DNA of 49,488 bases, from positions 19,787-69,274 of the forward strand of contig KV424071.1 in NCBI GenBank assembly GCA_001632435.1, given 5' to 3'. This DNA is from Calocera cornea HHB12733. Its lineage: Eukaryota > Basidiomycota > Dacrymycetes > Dacrymycetales > Dacrymycetaceae. Under the pieces are notes generated by a model. It saw only the letters and a program-made list of their open reading frames with translations. It was not told the origin of the DNA and searched no databases. Position 1 is the first letter of the stretch. The number at the start of each line of letters is the position of its first letter. The translations under genes and the position numbers were made by a program. Shown here piece by piece: positions 22,072-33,588 of this stretch.

Positions 22072-25000
22072 ATGACTATCATCAGAAATGGATCGATGGG
22101 TGCTTGGGACTGTATTCATTGCAGCCTAAGGTCGGCCACCGTCCGTTTTCACTCTGCTTTATTTTACCTGATGGACAGGCGCCTACGTTGCGATCGTCAA
22201 GAGCGACAGTGTGGAATATGTGAGGACCTGGGGCTCATGGATGTGAGTGGATTGCTGGCTCGATACAGAGGCATTGGTTCAGCACTCATCTCCCTTGCAG
22301 TGCAGCTACGACTGGAGCTTGGGCGATCACATATATCAGCTGTTCGGCTCTGACATGAACCTGAACAACGAGCTGCGACTGGATCAGAAGGACATCATGC
22401 ACTGTACGCGGACGGCAAGTGTGTACCAGACGGAGCGGATGGGACGCGGGCTTGTGGCGGTCAAACTTCTCTGTCAGAACGCAGTTCCTGCGCGCATCCT
22501 ACAAGTACGTCCCAAATTTGACGCGTTCAGCGTATTCGTTCTAACCACTCTCTCAGCTTACAGTTCGGGAATCATGGACTTGGTCCCATCTTCAGCACGA
22601 CAACATTGTCCCACTCTGGGGTATCGCTGATTTATCCTGCATCTCAGCTATTGGCGCTTTTTCGAGGCAACTATGCATGATCTCACCTTGGATGGAGCAC
22701 GGCAATGTCATGGCCTACCTGGATTATCATCCAGATGCGAACCGTCTACGCTTTGTACGTCCTGCTCAAACATGTATTCCTTTACCTTATCATTGCCCAA
22801 GCTTTGGGATATCGCTCAAGGCGTCGAATACCTGCACTCTTTGAAGATCATCCATGGGGACTTGAAAGGGGTTCGTGCGCAACATGATTTGACTATACTT
22901 CTCTAATCAAGAGTTAGAACAATGTTCTTGTGGATGTCTCCAGTGGCTCCCCTCGGGCTCGCCTGATCGATTTTGGCCTGTCGTATGCAATTCAGGAGAT
23001 GTCAAACGACTACAGCTCCGATGCTACCAGCACGGCGTATAGTGGAAATCCTCGCTGGCTGGCTCCTGAACGTATAGACGCAATCAAGTTCGGCGCCAGT
23101 GATGCTCAAGACGCTCATTCGACTCAAAGTGACGTTTTCGAGATGATGCGCACGTTCCTTCAAGTGAGGCTCTGACTTATCATGAACTCTGTATTGAATC
23201 GCCATCCACAGATACTTACGGGCCAAGATCCTTTTCCTGAGGTCAAAAGCGAGCCGGCCGTGATATACGCCGTTCATCAAGGAATCAATCCTGATCGGCC
23301 GATCGAGCCAATCGACGATCTGGATGATGCCATGTGGGAATTGATGATGAAGTCGTGGGACCCAGATCGCACCAAAAGGCCGCAATTGACTAACATACTC
23401 GATGCCCTTCAGTATGCCGTCTTGAATAATGCCTTGACGGTGTGTTGGTTTCGTTCGAATGCAGTACTGTCCCTCACGTTTTACTGATAGTGTAACGATG
23501 TCGATTATATCCGCACTTTTGATGCCAATGACATAATCGACTGGCTCAGTACCGGAGAATACCCTGACGACACCGCCCCAGTTACCCTAATGCGGTGTCT
23601 GGATATCATGATGATGAGTGACCTCGTCTTTGAGAGACTTCATTACACTATTCTGGTCCAAACTGTTGCCAACTTCCTGGTTCCGTCGGAAAATGCAAAT
23701 AGCCCTTGCAATTCGGCTGTATTTATATGTGTGAGTTGTGTTGCATGCCTGTGTTCCTTGCAATTGCCAAGCTCACCACTCTCAGCACGGAGCGTTCCAT
23801 TTACTGGCCCGAATGGCAAAACATGCAACAGAGCAGTATCTCTGCTTCATGCGGTCTGCTTTCATCGATGCCAGGATCACTCCGGCCTTTGTACTGCAAG
23901 GTGCCCGTCACATCGAATTCGAGCAGTTTTCCGATTATCAAGTCATCCTTCCTTTGGCAATGCCCGATCCCACAGTCTATTCGCACGATAGTGAGGATGA
24001 CACTCTGGGTGCAGCTCTCCGGCATATATCGAGGCATATTCAAGGAGGAACACCATCGAAGACAATCAGCCACCAGTGGAAAGAATTCTTGTCCTATCCA
24101 ATTGTTCAAGCCAGGCTGATTGTTGGTATGCATGGAGGATTACACCCAGAAACGGTAGATTGGATGGTGAGCACATCCATTTTGTCTGTATGAGCATGCT
24201 GGAAAATGAGCAGCAGAATATCTTCTCTGTCATATTGCAGTGGTTGGATGAAATGAACGGCTCCGACTTCCTCCCCATTCTGGAACAAATTGTCGATAAC
24301 GTCGAATTCACCGTCTTTGCGGAGCACACTGCTCTTGAAGTACCACTAGAGGCCGTGCTACAGGTTGCCGCCATCATGTTCGAAGTGTTCGTGGATCGGC
24401 GATCCATGTGCGAGGCCAACGTTGGCGCCATTCTGGGACTCCTGTATCATCATTTGGAGCAGACCCCTGACTACGATAATCCACGTGGAAGCCTGCGCTT
24501 ACTAAAAGCAGACCGGTTTAGCGCTGAGCTTCTACGCCTGATGTATTCGCCCTCCAGGCTGAAGACTTCTGCCTTTGTGAGTTCGTTAACTAAGCAGATC
24601 CTCTCATCCCATTGACCTCTGTTCACTAGGTGTTCTTTGTTGGAATACTCAAGGCCTCAATACGGCGTCTGAGCTATGACCCAGCGGATGAAGTGTTTGG
24701 GCTGTTAGAATCACTGCCATGGCTGGACGTTGTTTCTTCCCCACTCCCACCTACACGTTTGCCTCTACAGCTGGATATACTGAATAGCCTGCTAACATGT
24801 CGTTGTCTTGCTCGGGGTCATATGGAAGATAGCGAAAGCGACACGAGCATGGCAGCCCATTTACTCTCGGAGGCAGAATCTAGCAAGGTCATGGCCATGT
24901 TGGCGCGTTGCCTCACGTCCACCCTCGACAGGTCCTGTGTTCCCGTCGTGGTGGAGCTGTTGAAGAATGAAGCGTTTCGGCCCATCTTCCGGAAGGCATT

Positions 25001-26206
25001 CAGCAATCACGATTCAGCTCCAGTATCTGAAGCTGTCTTTGTACGTCATCTCGCAACTCAATTGCTTCTGCTATCATTGAGTTTAATCTCAGAGTGCTGC
25101 ATACAGAATATGGGTATGGACATATACTGTTCAATTCCAGACCACCAGTCTACTTCAGACGGAACTGTCCGAAACGATATCGTCCGGGGTACCTCTTGAA
25201 GCACAGGTTGTCCATATTCGGTCAAGTCAGTCTGGTGCACTCCAGTCCGGACGAGTGCCTCCGCTCTTACGGCTTCTCTCCCTGCGGATAAACGCCAGTT
25301 GGGAACACAACACCATCTTAGCACTTGCACCCCTTTTATTGGAGTGCATCACAGAGAACATGTGCTGCAAATGGGTTGCTTCACAGCAGCCACATGGCGT
25401 TCCAGACTTGATCGGAAATTGGAACATACTCCGGGCCGCTTTCAGTACACTTCACATGAAGGATGGTCCTATTGCCATGACTCAGGTACGTGTGATGCAC
25501 AGTCTAATTCACCTTGTAACGACGTGAATAGATATTTGCAATGGAGGTCATTGTAGCGGCCTACCGCAGATGCCGAGGACTTGACAAAGGGCTGCGTCGC
25601 GCGATGGAGGATTCGGACTGGTCAGACATACCCGGCCTCTGCGTTGGAATCCAAACAGTCAAAAATCATAGCCTTGCACCATTCTGGGAATGGCTTCTTT
25701 ATCGAACCCAGCAAAGGATAGACGAGACTGACGAAGTATCATCATCGCTCAAGACACTTGTCAGCTCTGCTCTCTCACAGATACGCGATGATGATGATGT
25801 CCAAGCCGGATATGCTGCTCTCCTGGTGGTGCAGGCTATCTTTGTCAGCTTCACAAACGGTCCCGTTTTGGTCCTAACGGCATTGCCATTTGAATCCCGA
25901 GATGGGCTGCGAGCGTGGCTCACTGCACACCAAGATGAGGCCAAGGACATGCTAGACCAACTGCCACTTTCGCACTCACCAGGAGCGCCCATACAAGTCA
26001 ATACAGCCTTGCTGGAGGAGGTCCGACACCTGGTGCAATCTCCGGTCTCTCCCTCATTCCGACAGAGATCCCCTTTGGCTTCGACAAGCGCTTCCGTAAA
26101 ATGGCCACAGACCATGGCACAAGGACACTGGAACAGTGAGTCAGTCTGCCCTGCTCCTCAAAATTGGATGTTCATTTCACCCGCAGGATCGACGCTTACT
26201 CCATGA
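22072..26206 (+). CDS. Zn2Cys6-like cluster / TKL kinase / helical-tail protein, member B
   Basis: Exons 22072-22130, 22179-22242, 22301-22504, 22557-22754, 22802-22870, 22918-23163, 23212-23439, 23491-23730, 23786-24166, 24241-24576, 24630-25040, 25093-25485, 25532-26135 and 26187-26206 give about 1150 aa. The six cysteines are residues 14, 17, 24, 31, 34 and 42, with RRLRCDRQERQC inside. The kinase (about 45-356) has LVAVKLLCQN, WTWSHLQHDNIVPLWGIAD, HGDLKGNNVLVD, IDFGLS, a proper APE triplet (WLAPERI) and QSDVFEMMRTFLQ. The tail (357-1150) is the same helical type as member A, with FWEWLLYRT and LVQSPVSPSF near the end. The last intron (51 nt) is a multiple of three, so splicing or retention gives the same stop. 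All exons close in frame, so the gene appears intact. Confidence 0.85.
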
Positions 26207-26929
26207 CTTTGAGAGTCGCAATGTCAACGAGTCCGATCATGATGTGTGTGCCTTGCCGAAGGCCGGGTGGAGATGGTGAAGAATGGAGGGAGGTTCGTTC
26301 GAGGAAGCATGCGCAAGCGTGAGGGTGATGAGTAGCACGCAGGTTCGGAGGAAGACCCGTCGCGACGCGTCGTCAGCGCCGGGCCAAGCGCTCAGGCATG
26401 GCTCGAGTGGTGATACAAAAGGACGACGGTCTCAGACTATGTTGTGGAGACTCAGCGAGTATTACAATTGAACATATTGGTGGACTCGACGCGAATTAGG
26501 GCAGCTGTTGATGGTAATGGTGTCTGCGATACATGCGGCAGCGATCTCCGGCCTGTTGGCGGAGTGCTTGCCGTCTTATCCAGATAAACCTTGCAGTTCC
26601 GGCAACTCCCGGTATTCTTGCTCCAAATCTCCAACTGCATTTCCATCTCACAAGTCACCATTCCGTTATTTCTGTTGCGGTATTCACGAGGCTGGCAGGT
26701 GAATGACTCGGGGATTCAGGGCTCGCTGATTATCCGTCGTGGTGCGCGTGGACAGGCTCGGCCCGCACTCCCTGCGCACGACCCTTTCTCCACGTCGCGT
26801 CCGTTCGACACTTCCAGTCTTCCGAGCACGATTCCTGAGCGGGAACTCAATCTCTGAGCTCTATCATTGCTGTCGGTATACCCTGGATGCAACACGGGCG
26901 GGCTTCCTCCCGGTACAGAAGGTCGGCGG
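26207..26929. other. Intergenic region between kinase B and the kinase remnant
   Basis: About 720 nt, no supported gene. It contains a single CGCGACGCGTCG element (about 26360) resembling the palindromes at 38665 and 39689. Confidence 0.45.
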
Positions 26930-27482
26930 ACTTGAAATTTCGCCGTGATGTGGGCTTTAGGCGCTGGCGTCTACTCCCATCCCCATCAACACTGCACGCG
27001 CTTCACAGTGCTATCGACTCACTCGCCAAATGGCGTATCGATCTCCGACTGATCGGCGTCCACCCCTGTTCTTGAATATTCGCGATCATGATTCGCTCGA
27101 CGCAGCGGCTCGTGCTCTGGTGCCTAGGATCCGGGCCCCTCGAGTCATCAGGCAGTGCAGCCTTTGCCCGACTCATTCGCCTTATCGCTGCGCAACAAGC
27201 CCGCATACTGTACATGTATCATCGCACCCTCGCGTGCTCCTGGCGATTGCCTCTTGAACCTGTGCCCTTCTTATGATGAAGCCCATTGGTCCAAGCGCGT
27301 CCTTAGCGGTCCCAGGCACGCAGCTCAACGCCCTGTCGCCCGACTGCATCCTCTGCGGTACTAGGTAGCAGTGTACTTTACTTGCCTGCATTTACGTGTG
27401 CTCTAACCCCCTGTGAAAGTGACTCACTTGCGATCGTCGCGGACGCCCGTGTGATAACTGCCAGAAGCTGGGTTTATGGAAT
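26930..27482 (+). pseudogene. Promoter and first two exons of a fifth zinc-cluster kinase gene
   Basis: From 26930 the sequence follows the upstream region of kinase C (reverse complement of 38100-37729) closely. It then runs through ATG 27276 (MKPIG..) and exon 1 to 27364, ending in CILCGT. Exon 2 (about 27430-27482) still encodes LTCDRRGRPCDNCQKLGLWN, the zinc-cluster middle, and ends at a normal GTACGC donor. The acceptor of exon 2 and the preceding Arg codon are mutated (TGA appears where RR is expected), and nothing downstream matches exon 3 or the kinase. It is a 5' duplication fragment. Confidence 0.85.
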
Positions 27483-28085
27483 GTACGCGTTGCGCCTGGC
27501 TCTCTGAGTATCAGGTTGGTTGGCTCTGCGACTTCACGGCCCCGCCGTCCCGTTGTCACTTTCACTAGCACGCTCTTGAATGGAGGCTCACATTCATAGC
27601 CGCTTCTATCAGGCCAGTCTGAACCATTGCTTCTCGTTTCTCTAGTTCTGCTCCGCACCGTGTGAGCTCCAGCGATGACACCCCTCATCGTCCGCTGCGA
27701 GGAAGCACGGCACACTGTAACAGAACGATAACACTCGCTATTTCTATCCCTAACAGAATATGTACATCGCTCAACCGCAACCGCAACCACCGCGGCAGCA
27801 CCGTTCGCACATCACAGAGAGAAAACAGGAACATATTAACAGCCCCTCATAACAGAGGAGCACCCCGAGTCGGGAGATAGGAAACAGGAAGATACGCTGC
27901 TCGAGGGTCAGGGTCACATCAGCCGCGAGGCAGCGCACCGATGGAGCGGTTACAGAGGGCGGGATGCGGGAGGGAGGCTGGGAAGGAGCGCAGCATAGTG
28001 ATACAACAAGTCCGGGCTGGTCTGTGCTGAGCGGAAGGACCAGGGAAAGAGAGGGAGGGACGAGGGTGAAAGGCCAGAAAGAGGG
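27483..28085. other. Spacer between kinase remnant and bHLH gene
   Basis: About 600 nt. The last 110 nt resemble the 3' flank of the bHLH pseudogene at 20030-20120, so they are probably 3' UTR. Nothing else is supported. Confidence 0.5.
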
Positions 28086-29202
28086 TTATGACACCCTCTG
28101 CCTCTTCCCGTCCGCGCTCTCTCCGTCCTCCCTCCCGCGCTTGCCCAGCACGCCCGGCTCAGGCTCCTCGCTCCCCTCTCTCCCATCGAGCGCCTCCAGC
28201 CGGGCCTCGAGCTCCTCCACACGCCGGGCAAGCCGCTCCCTCTCCTCGCGCTCGCTGTCCCACCGCTTGCGCGTCTCTTCCAGCTGCGCCTGCAGGTCGC
28301 CCATCGCCTGGTCCATCAGCAGCTTCTCCAGCGTCCACTTCTCGATGTTGCGCGCCTCGTTCTCCTTGAGCTGATGAATGTACTGCACCGCGCGCTGGAG
28401 GACCGCGCCCTTGTTCTTCTCCCCGTTCGGGACGATCCGCGCGAGCTCCGTGATCCCGTCGTTGATGTTCCCGCGGCGTCGCCTTTCCACCTCTTTCTAC
28501 AGTACCGAACCACACCGCATCAGCACAGTCCTATCAACAACACAGTGGCAAAAGAGCGAGCACACGCACATGGTTATCCTTCCTCTGCCGCGCCCACTCC
28601 TCGCTCCCCTGCTGCGGCTTCTTGCGGCCCGAGTCGGGCGACATCGGGCTGTCGAACTCGGGCGAGGAGCGATCGTTGTTCCCCGGCGTGCGGGGCGGGT
28701 TTGAGGGCGTGTGCTGGTGGTGAGTTGACGCTGGCGGCGGGGGCGGGGGGAGGGGAGGGCCGCCGCTGGGGAAATCCGAGATCTGTCAGCCACCCGTAAT
28801 GCGGAGAGATGGGCTAGAGACGCACTCGATGCCACCCTCCACGGCCCTACTGACCGCCTGTGGCAGCTGCGCGAGCAGCTGCAGGATCTGCTCATGCCCC
28901 AGCGTCCCGAGCGGCGTCTCAAACCTCTGTCCGGTCTGGAGCGCAGCCGTGAGCACTTTGGCCGCATGCCGCTGCTTGTCGGCGTCCGCGTGCTCGTCGA
29001 CCGCCGCGAGCTGGTGCAGGATGTGCTCGACGCTGCCTAGCGTCGGAGGGGGGACGCTATTGGGTGCGCCGGCGGTGGATGTTGTGCCGGGGCCGGGGGG
29101 AGGGGGTGCGGAGGGCCCGCGGGAGCGGGAGCGGGATTGGGAGCGAGAGTGCCGGTTGGCGGAGGGGCCCTCGAGCCCCGGGTCGATGGACAAGGTGGAC
29201 AT
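28086..29202 (-). CDS. cbf1: Cbf1-like bHLH transcription factor
   Basis: Exons 29202-28855, 28782-28570 and 28496-28086 give 323 aa. It is a nuclear factor expected to bind the E-box CACGTG; in yeasts Cbf1 acts in sulfur-amino-acid control and at centromeres (family knowledge). The DNA-binding domain spans about 184-245. The basic region reads RKDNH-KEVERRRRGNIND, with the His, Glu and Arg that read CACGTG, and the intron splits it after RKDNH. Helix 1 is GITELARIVP, then NGEKNKGAVLQRAVQYI (helix 2) and HQLKENEARNIEKWTLEKLL, the IEKWTL block being a Cbf1 hallmark. A leucine-zipper-like coil follows. The N-terminus is Ser/Arg/Pro-rich with a helical segment (GSVEHILHQLAAVDEHAD). Two degenerate copies occur in the window (20030-21100 and 38985-39180). 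Confidence 0.9.
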
Positions 29203-30379
29203 CGGGTGGAGCGCGAGGTGGTGAGGGGTGAGGTGGGCGAGGTGTGATGTGCGAGGTGAGGAGCGATTGATGCCGAGCGAGGTCCGAGTCGAGGGCGGTG
29301 GCGAGATGTATGCACAGGGAGCGGCGGTGCAGCGTAGCAACGGCCTGGAGTCTTCTTCAGGCAGCGCCTATCCCAGTGGCCTTGTCCTGTCGAATATGGA
29401 GCGCACGCCGTTCGCAACCTGTACTGTAGTAGGAGGAGGACCGAAGGGTGGTGGTAGTGGTGGTCGCAAGCAAGCCCTAAACGCCGGCGGTTCCCGGGGG
29501 GAGGGGAGCACTGTATAGCAGCGGAGGGGGACGTATGCGCCCACCAGCAGGGCGGTGAGCGGGCGGGCAGAGTGGGCAGAGGGCAGAGGGGGGGCGGGCG
29601 AATCAGGTGCAAGCCGTGACCTCGTCACACGGGGTCACGAGGCCCCCTCGTGCCCCCCCGAAAATCCCGTGCTGCCCCGTGCCCTCAACCCCCAACTGCC
29701 CCCTTTCCTCGCTGTGCACGCCTTGCGGCACGCAGGGCTGGCCGGATGCCGGCCCACGCTGCCGAGGCTGGGCGGCACGGGTGCAATCTGGCCGCAAGGC
29801 GCGGAGGCAGATGGCAAGGGGGCGCACGTGCAAGCCACGTCTCCCCAACCAACCCACTGCCCCTGGGAGGCCGAGGCCGCGGCCCCGTGGTCGGTGTTGG
29901 AGACTTTTTCTGGTCACGCTCCGGCTGTCTTTGGAAGATGGCCAGCAGCACGGCGGGGAGTAAACGCCCTGCCTGCCAGCAGCGGTCCAGCAAACAGCCT
30001 GAAGCCCCCACCCAAACCCACTGCTCGCCAGCTGCCCAGCGCATACACCCTAAGCAGACTCACAGCAGATTCGGGGATCAGGTGCCGACAAGCAGATAAA
30101 CAGATGCAACGGTATATACAATTGTTGCTACACGATTTTGGGGGGTAAAATAGATTACTGGTAACTCCTCTGATCTCTAGCCGCTCGCCGCTCCCTGCTT
30201 CCCACTTCCAGCCGCTTATCCTAGCATACAGGCGCAGGGAGGCGCCGGTGCTGCGGTAACCACACCCGTCCGCTTCTAGCGCACACCCGCATCCTGCTCC
30301 TCCTGGCCGGGCGACTCCGACCCATCGCTGCGAGATCGTTGAGCGCGTGCTCACAGCCCTTCCCCGACACATTGGCAGC
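29203..30379. other. Intergenic region upstream of bHLH gene
   Basis: About 1.18 kb between the bHLH start and the antiporter stop. Several open frames of 60-200 codons on both strands show no domains. A CACGTG E-box lies at 29825-29830, about 620 bp upstream of the bHLH ATG, the site type Cbf1 itself would bind. Confidence 0.5.
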
Positions 30380-32781
30380 TCACGAATGCCGACTGCTCGT
30401 CCTCTCGTGCCCTGGCGTCCCTGCCCTCCCCCCACCGGGGCCCAGGCTCCCCCGGAGCGGGTTGTCCATCTCCCTCGGGCTGCCGGGGATCCGCGGGCTC
30501 CCAAGAGCAGCGAAGAAGTCGCTCACGCTGCCAGCAAAGTTCTGCGGCCGCCCGTCTGGCCCTAGGCCCAATTGCAGCGGCGCCGGCGCGGGGCGCGCGG
30601 GCGCCTCCCCGTCGGATTCTTCGCCCTCCGGCGTGCCCTCCGTCCCCTGCCTCATGCGGCGGGCAGAGGCTTTTCGAGCGTGGAACCGCCGCGAGGCGAC
30701 CGAGTTGGAGAACAGGGGGAGGAGGAACCGCTCGTCGATCTCCGTGAACCAGCGCGAGTCGCGCGGAATGTGCAGCGCTCCGCGCAGGTCGGCGAGGCTC
30801 TCCAGGCCGATCCCTTGTGCGTCTCTGGGGGAGGCTGCGCCCGGGTGCGCCGCGTCCTGGTACGGGAGGACCTCCGAGTCGGAGTACTCGTCCTCCGAGG
30901 CGAGGGAGAGTCCGCGCTGCATGTTCGGCCGACGCGAGTCGTAGTCGTTGAGCGAGAAGGTAGACTCGTCGCCCAGGCTGACCCCATATATCCCAGCAGC
31001 ACGCGAAGCAGCAGTGTTCATCCCCGGGTATCGCGTGCGCGTGCCCCCGAACCCGGCTGAACCGAGGAAAGCCTCCTCCTCGTCCGAGTCGTCGTCGTCC
31101 TCCACGCCCATGCGGATGCCCATCACCTCCAGCATCCGCGCGGTCGTACCGCCCAGTAGGATCACAGTGAGCACGACAACCATGAGCACGGTGGTGCGGA
31201 GCGCGTTGGCGTTGTCCCCCCTGATCCCCGCGGCGAGCGCTACGCCGACCGCGCCACGCAGGCCGGCCCAGTACAGCATCATCTGGTACGAGTGGGGCAG
31301 CTCGTCCTGCCGCTGCCCCCGCGCGCGGTAGACGAAGTTGATTATCGTCGCGAGAGGGAAGACGGCGAGGTACCGCGTGGCCAGCACAGCAATCTACGTC
31401 GTATCAGCCACTATCCCCACGCAGAACAAGGGGTGCGCACCGTCGAGACGATAATGAACAACGGCTTGAACACCTGTATGTCCTGAGTGAACAGGTTCAA
31501 CCCCAGGTAGATGAATATGAAGTTCTCCGAGAGCTGCGCGAGTACTTGGAACATGTACTTTGTCGTGCGCTGTGTGCGCTTCGACATGGTGTGGTACGCG
31601 TAGTGCTTGAGGGTGATCCCGCAGAATAGGAGGGAAACGATGCCTATCTTGTATGAGTATCTGTAGTGATTGGAAAAGGGGTGGTGGGGCGCACCACTCA
31701 TGCTCAGCCCATTCGAGAGGAAGTAGCTCGTATATGCCACCAGCGCGACCAAACAGCTTTCGATTCCCGGGTAGAGGTGGAGGCTCGAGTGCTTTAGCAT
31801 GAGGCTACAACCCAGGCCGGCTGAGACGCCCAGGAACATGCTGATGCTGAAGGAGAGGAGGAAGATGCCTGTTCCGTGGAAGAGCGAAGAGATGCGCACT
31901 TCCTCGCCGTGGAACTGCGTCAGGGTGCTACACGTTACGCCATATCAGTCGCTATCATGTGGGGAGGGCAAGGAGACGACATGGCGCACTCGTAGATGAC
32001 GATCGACACCGCGTCGTTGAGGATGCTCTCGCCGAAGATGACGCTGTACAGCTTTGGGTCGACCTTGTACGAGTTGAAGATGGCCAGGATCGTCACTGCG
32101 TCCGTGGCGGAGAGGGTTGTACCGAAGGTAAGACACTCGAGCAGGGTGAGCTTGAGCGATTCGAGCCCGAGCATGGACCAGACGTAGGTGAGCAAGCTGC
32201 CAGGCGAAACGAAACAAAAGCGAAACAAAGCAAATATCCACCAGCAATCAGCGGTGTTTCATGTACGGGGGTGGGGAACAGGGGCGCACCCGATGCCCAC
32301 GGCGCTGATGAACGTGCCCAGAAACGCGAAGGTGAGGATGGACCCAAAGTTGCGGAAGAAGTTCTCCTGCTTGAGCTCGTACCCCGAGTTGAGGATGATA
32401 GGCGGGAGGAGGAGGTTGAAGAACAGGGTGTGCTTGAATGTCTGTGCGTGGGGTGGTTAGCCGGCGCGGGGAGGGGAGGGAGAGCACGCACGAGCATCTC
32501 TCTTATAAGGTGGCCGGGAGATAGGCGGATGATGAGCCCGACAACCATCCCTGCGTTTCGTTAGGATGTGTTAATAAGCTCGAGGGGATCAACGCACCTG
32601 CGAAGATGGAGACGACCGTCTCGTGGACGGCTCTGATCCTCTTTATCTGGAGGTAGTAGCTCATGAAGAGCGCGCCGATGAGGAGGATGCAGAGGATGAA
32701 GAGCGCCCAGGAGGAGTAGAGTTCCTCCTCCTCCGGTGCGGGAGCGTCGAGCACGGGGTCGACCATGAAAGTGAGGGCCAT
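30380..32781 (-). CDS. nhx1: Na+(K+)/H+ exchanger of the endosomal Nhx1/NHE family
   Basis: Exons 32781-32598, 32550-32492, 32441-32290, 32196-31990, 31927-31695, 31643-31441 and 31393-30380 give 683 aa. The protein should exchange Na+ or K+ for H+ across endosomal/prevacuolar membranes and so set lumen pH. Membrane segments begin with [20 protein letters not shown]. The conserved [14 protein letters not shown] (amiloride-site region), [11 protein letters not shown] and [16 protein letters not shown] (NHE signature with the ND pair) are present, followed by [32 protein letters not shown] and [12 protein letters not shown]. The last 300 residues form a hydrophilic cytosolic tail (acidic [10 protein letters not shown]; Ser/Pro-rich), longer than in yeast Nhx1. 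The start ATG is the first in frame; an upstream GTG extension is possible but unlikely. Confidence 0.93.
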
Positions 32782-33588
32782 GTTGGACCAAGGGGGGGCA
32801 TGCACGTTACTTGCACGTCAGTCGTCGGGGGCACGAGGAGAGACAGGCGGGCAGGGGGACGACGACGCGGGTTACGGCAGTATAAGCCTGCGCGCCGGCG
32901 GGACTGTCTACTGGGAGAGGAATGGAATGTTGTGCGGGCGAGAGGTGTGGGTGATATGGCGCGGTGCGTGGCCGCGCAATGTCGTCGACGGGCTGATGGG
33001 CGAGGCGCGCTCTGAATGCACCGTTAGGGACGTCGACTGCTTCCGGCCTGATCGCCCTGCTTCGTGTCCGACGAGTTGGGCGGTCATCTCCGATAACGTC
33101 GGTCTCCACTTCCAGCAACGGCAACATCCGACTCTTTGTGCTCGATATTTACGTGTTATAGCTATATGCGGTTCTATTTGGACGTGATCAGATGAGGCTT
33201 ACTCTCTGATGCTGTCATCGCCTCTTGGTATCGCCCTCGTGATCACCCTGGTAGTGCAACGTCTCATCCGTCAATACTCAGTCCTGCGCGCATCTCTGCC
33301 AGTCTATGGACACTAGGGAGGACTAGCACTGTCTTCCCGTCTTATTGGTAGCAGTCGCGAACGACCGACTTCCCGAAACTCACGACTCCCTTGTCACCAT
33401 CGTGCCGGCTTTATCTCTCCAAAGTGCAACTGGGTACTTCAAAACTTCTACACTTACAGACTGGAAAGGGTATACAATACAGAGGACTGCACGATATTAG
33501 TACCATACTCGGAAAATAGTGCCATGCGTGGCCTGACATTGTTACATGGTCATAGAACACGATCATGAAAAGGTAAGCCCTGGACCGG
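32782..33588. other. Intergenic region between antiporter and kinase C
   Basis: About 800 nt holding the antiporter promoter and the 3' flank of kinase C. No gene is supported. Confidence 0.55.
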
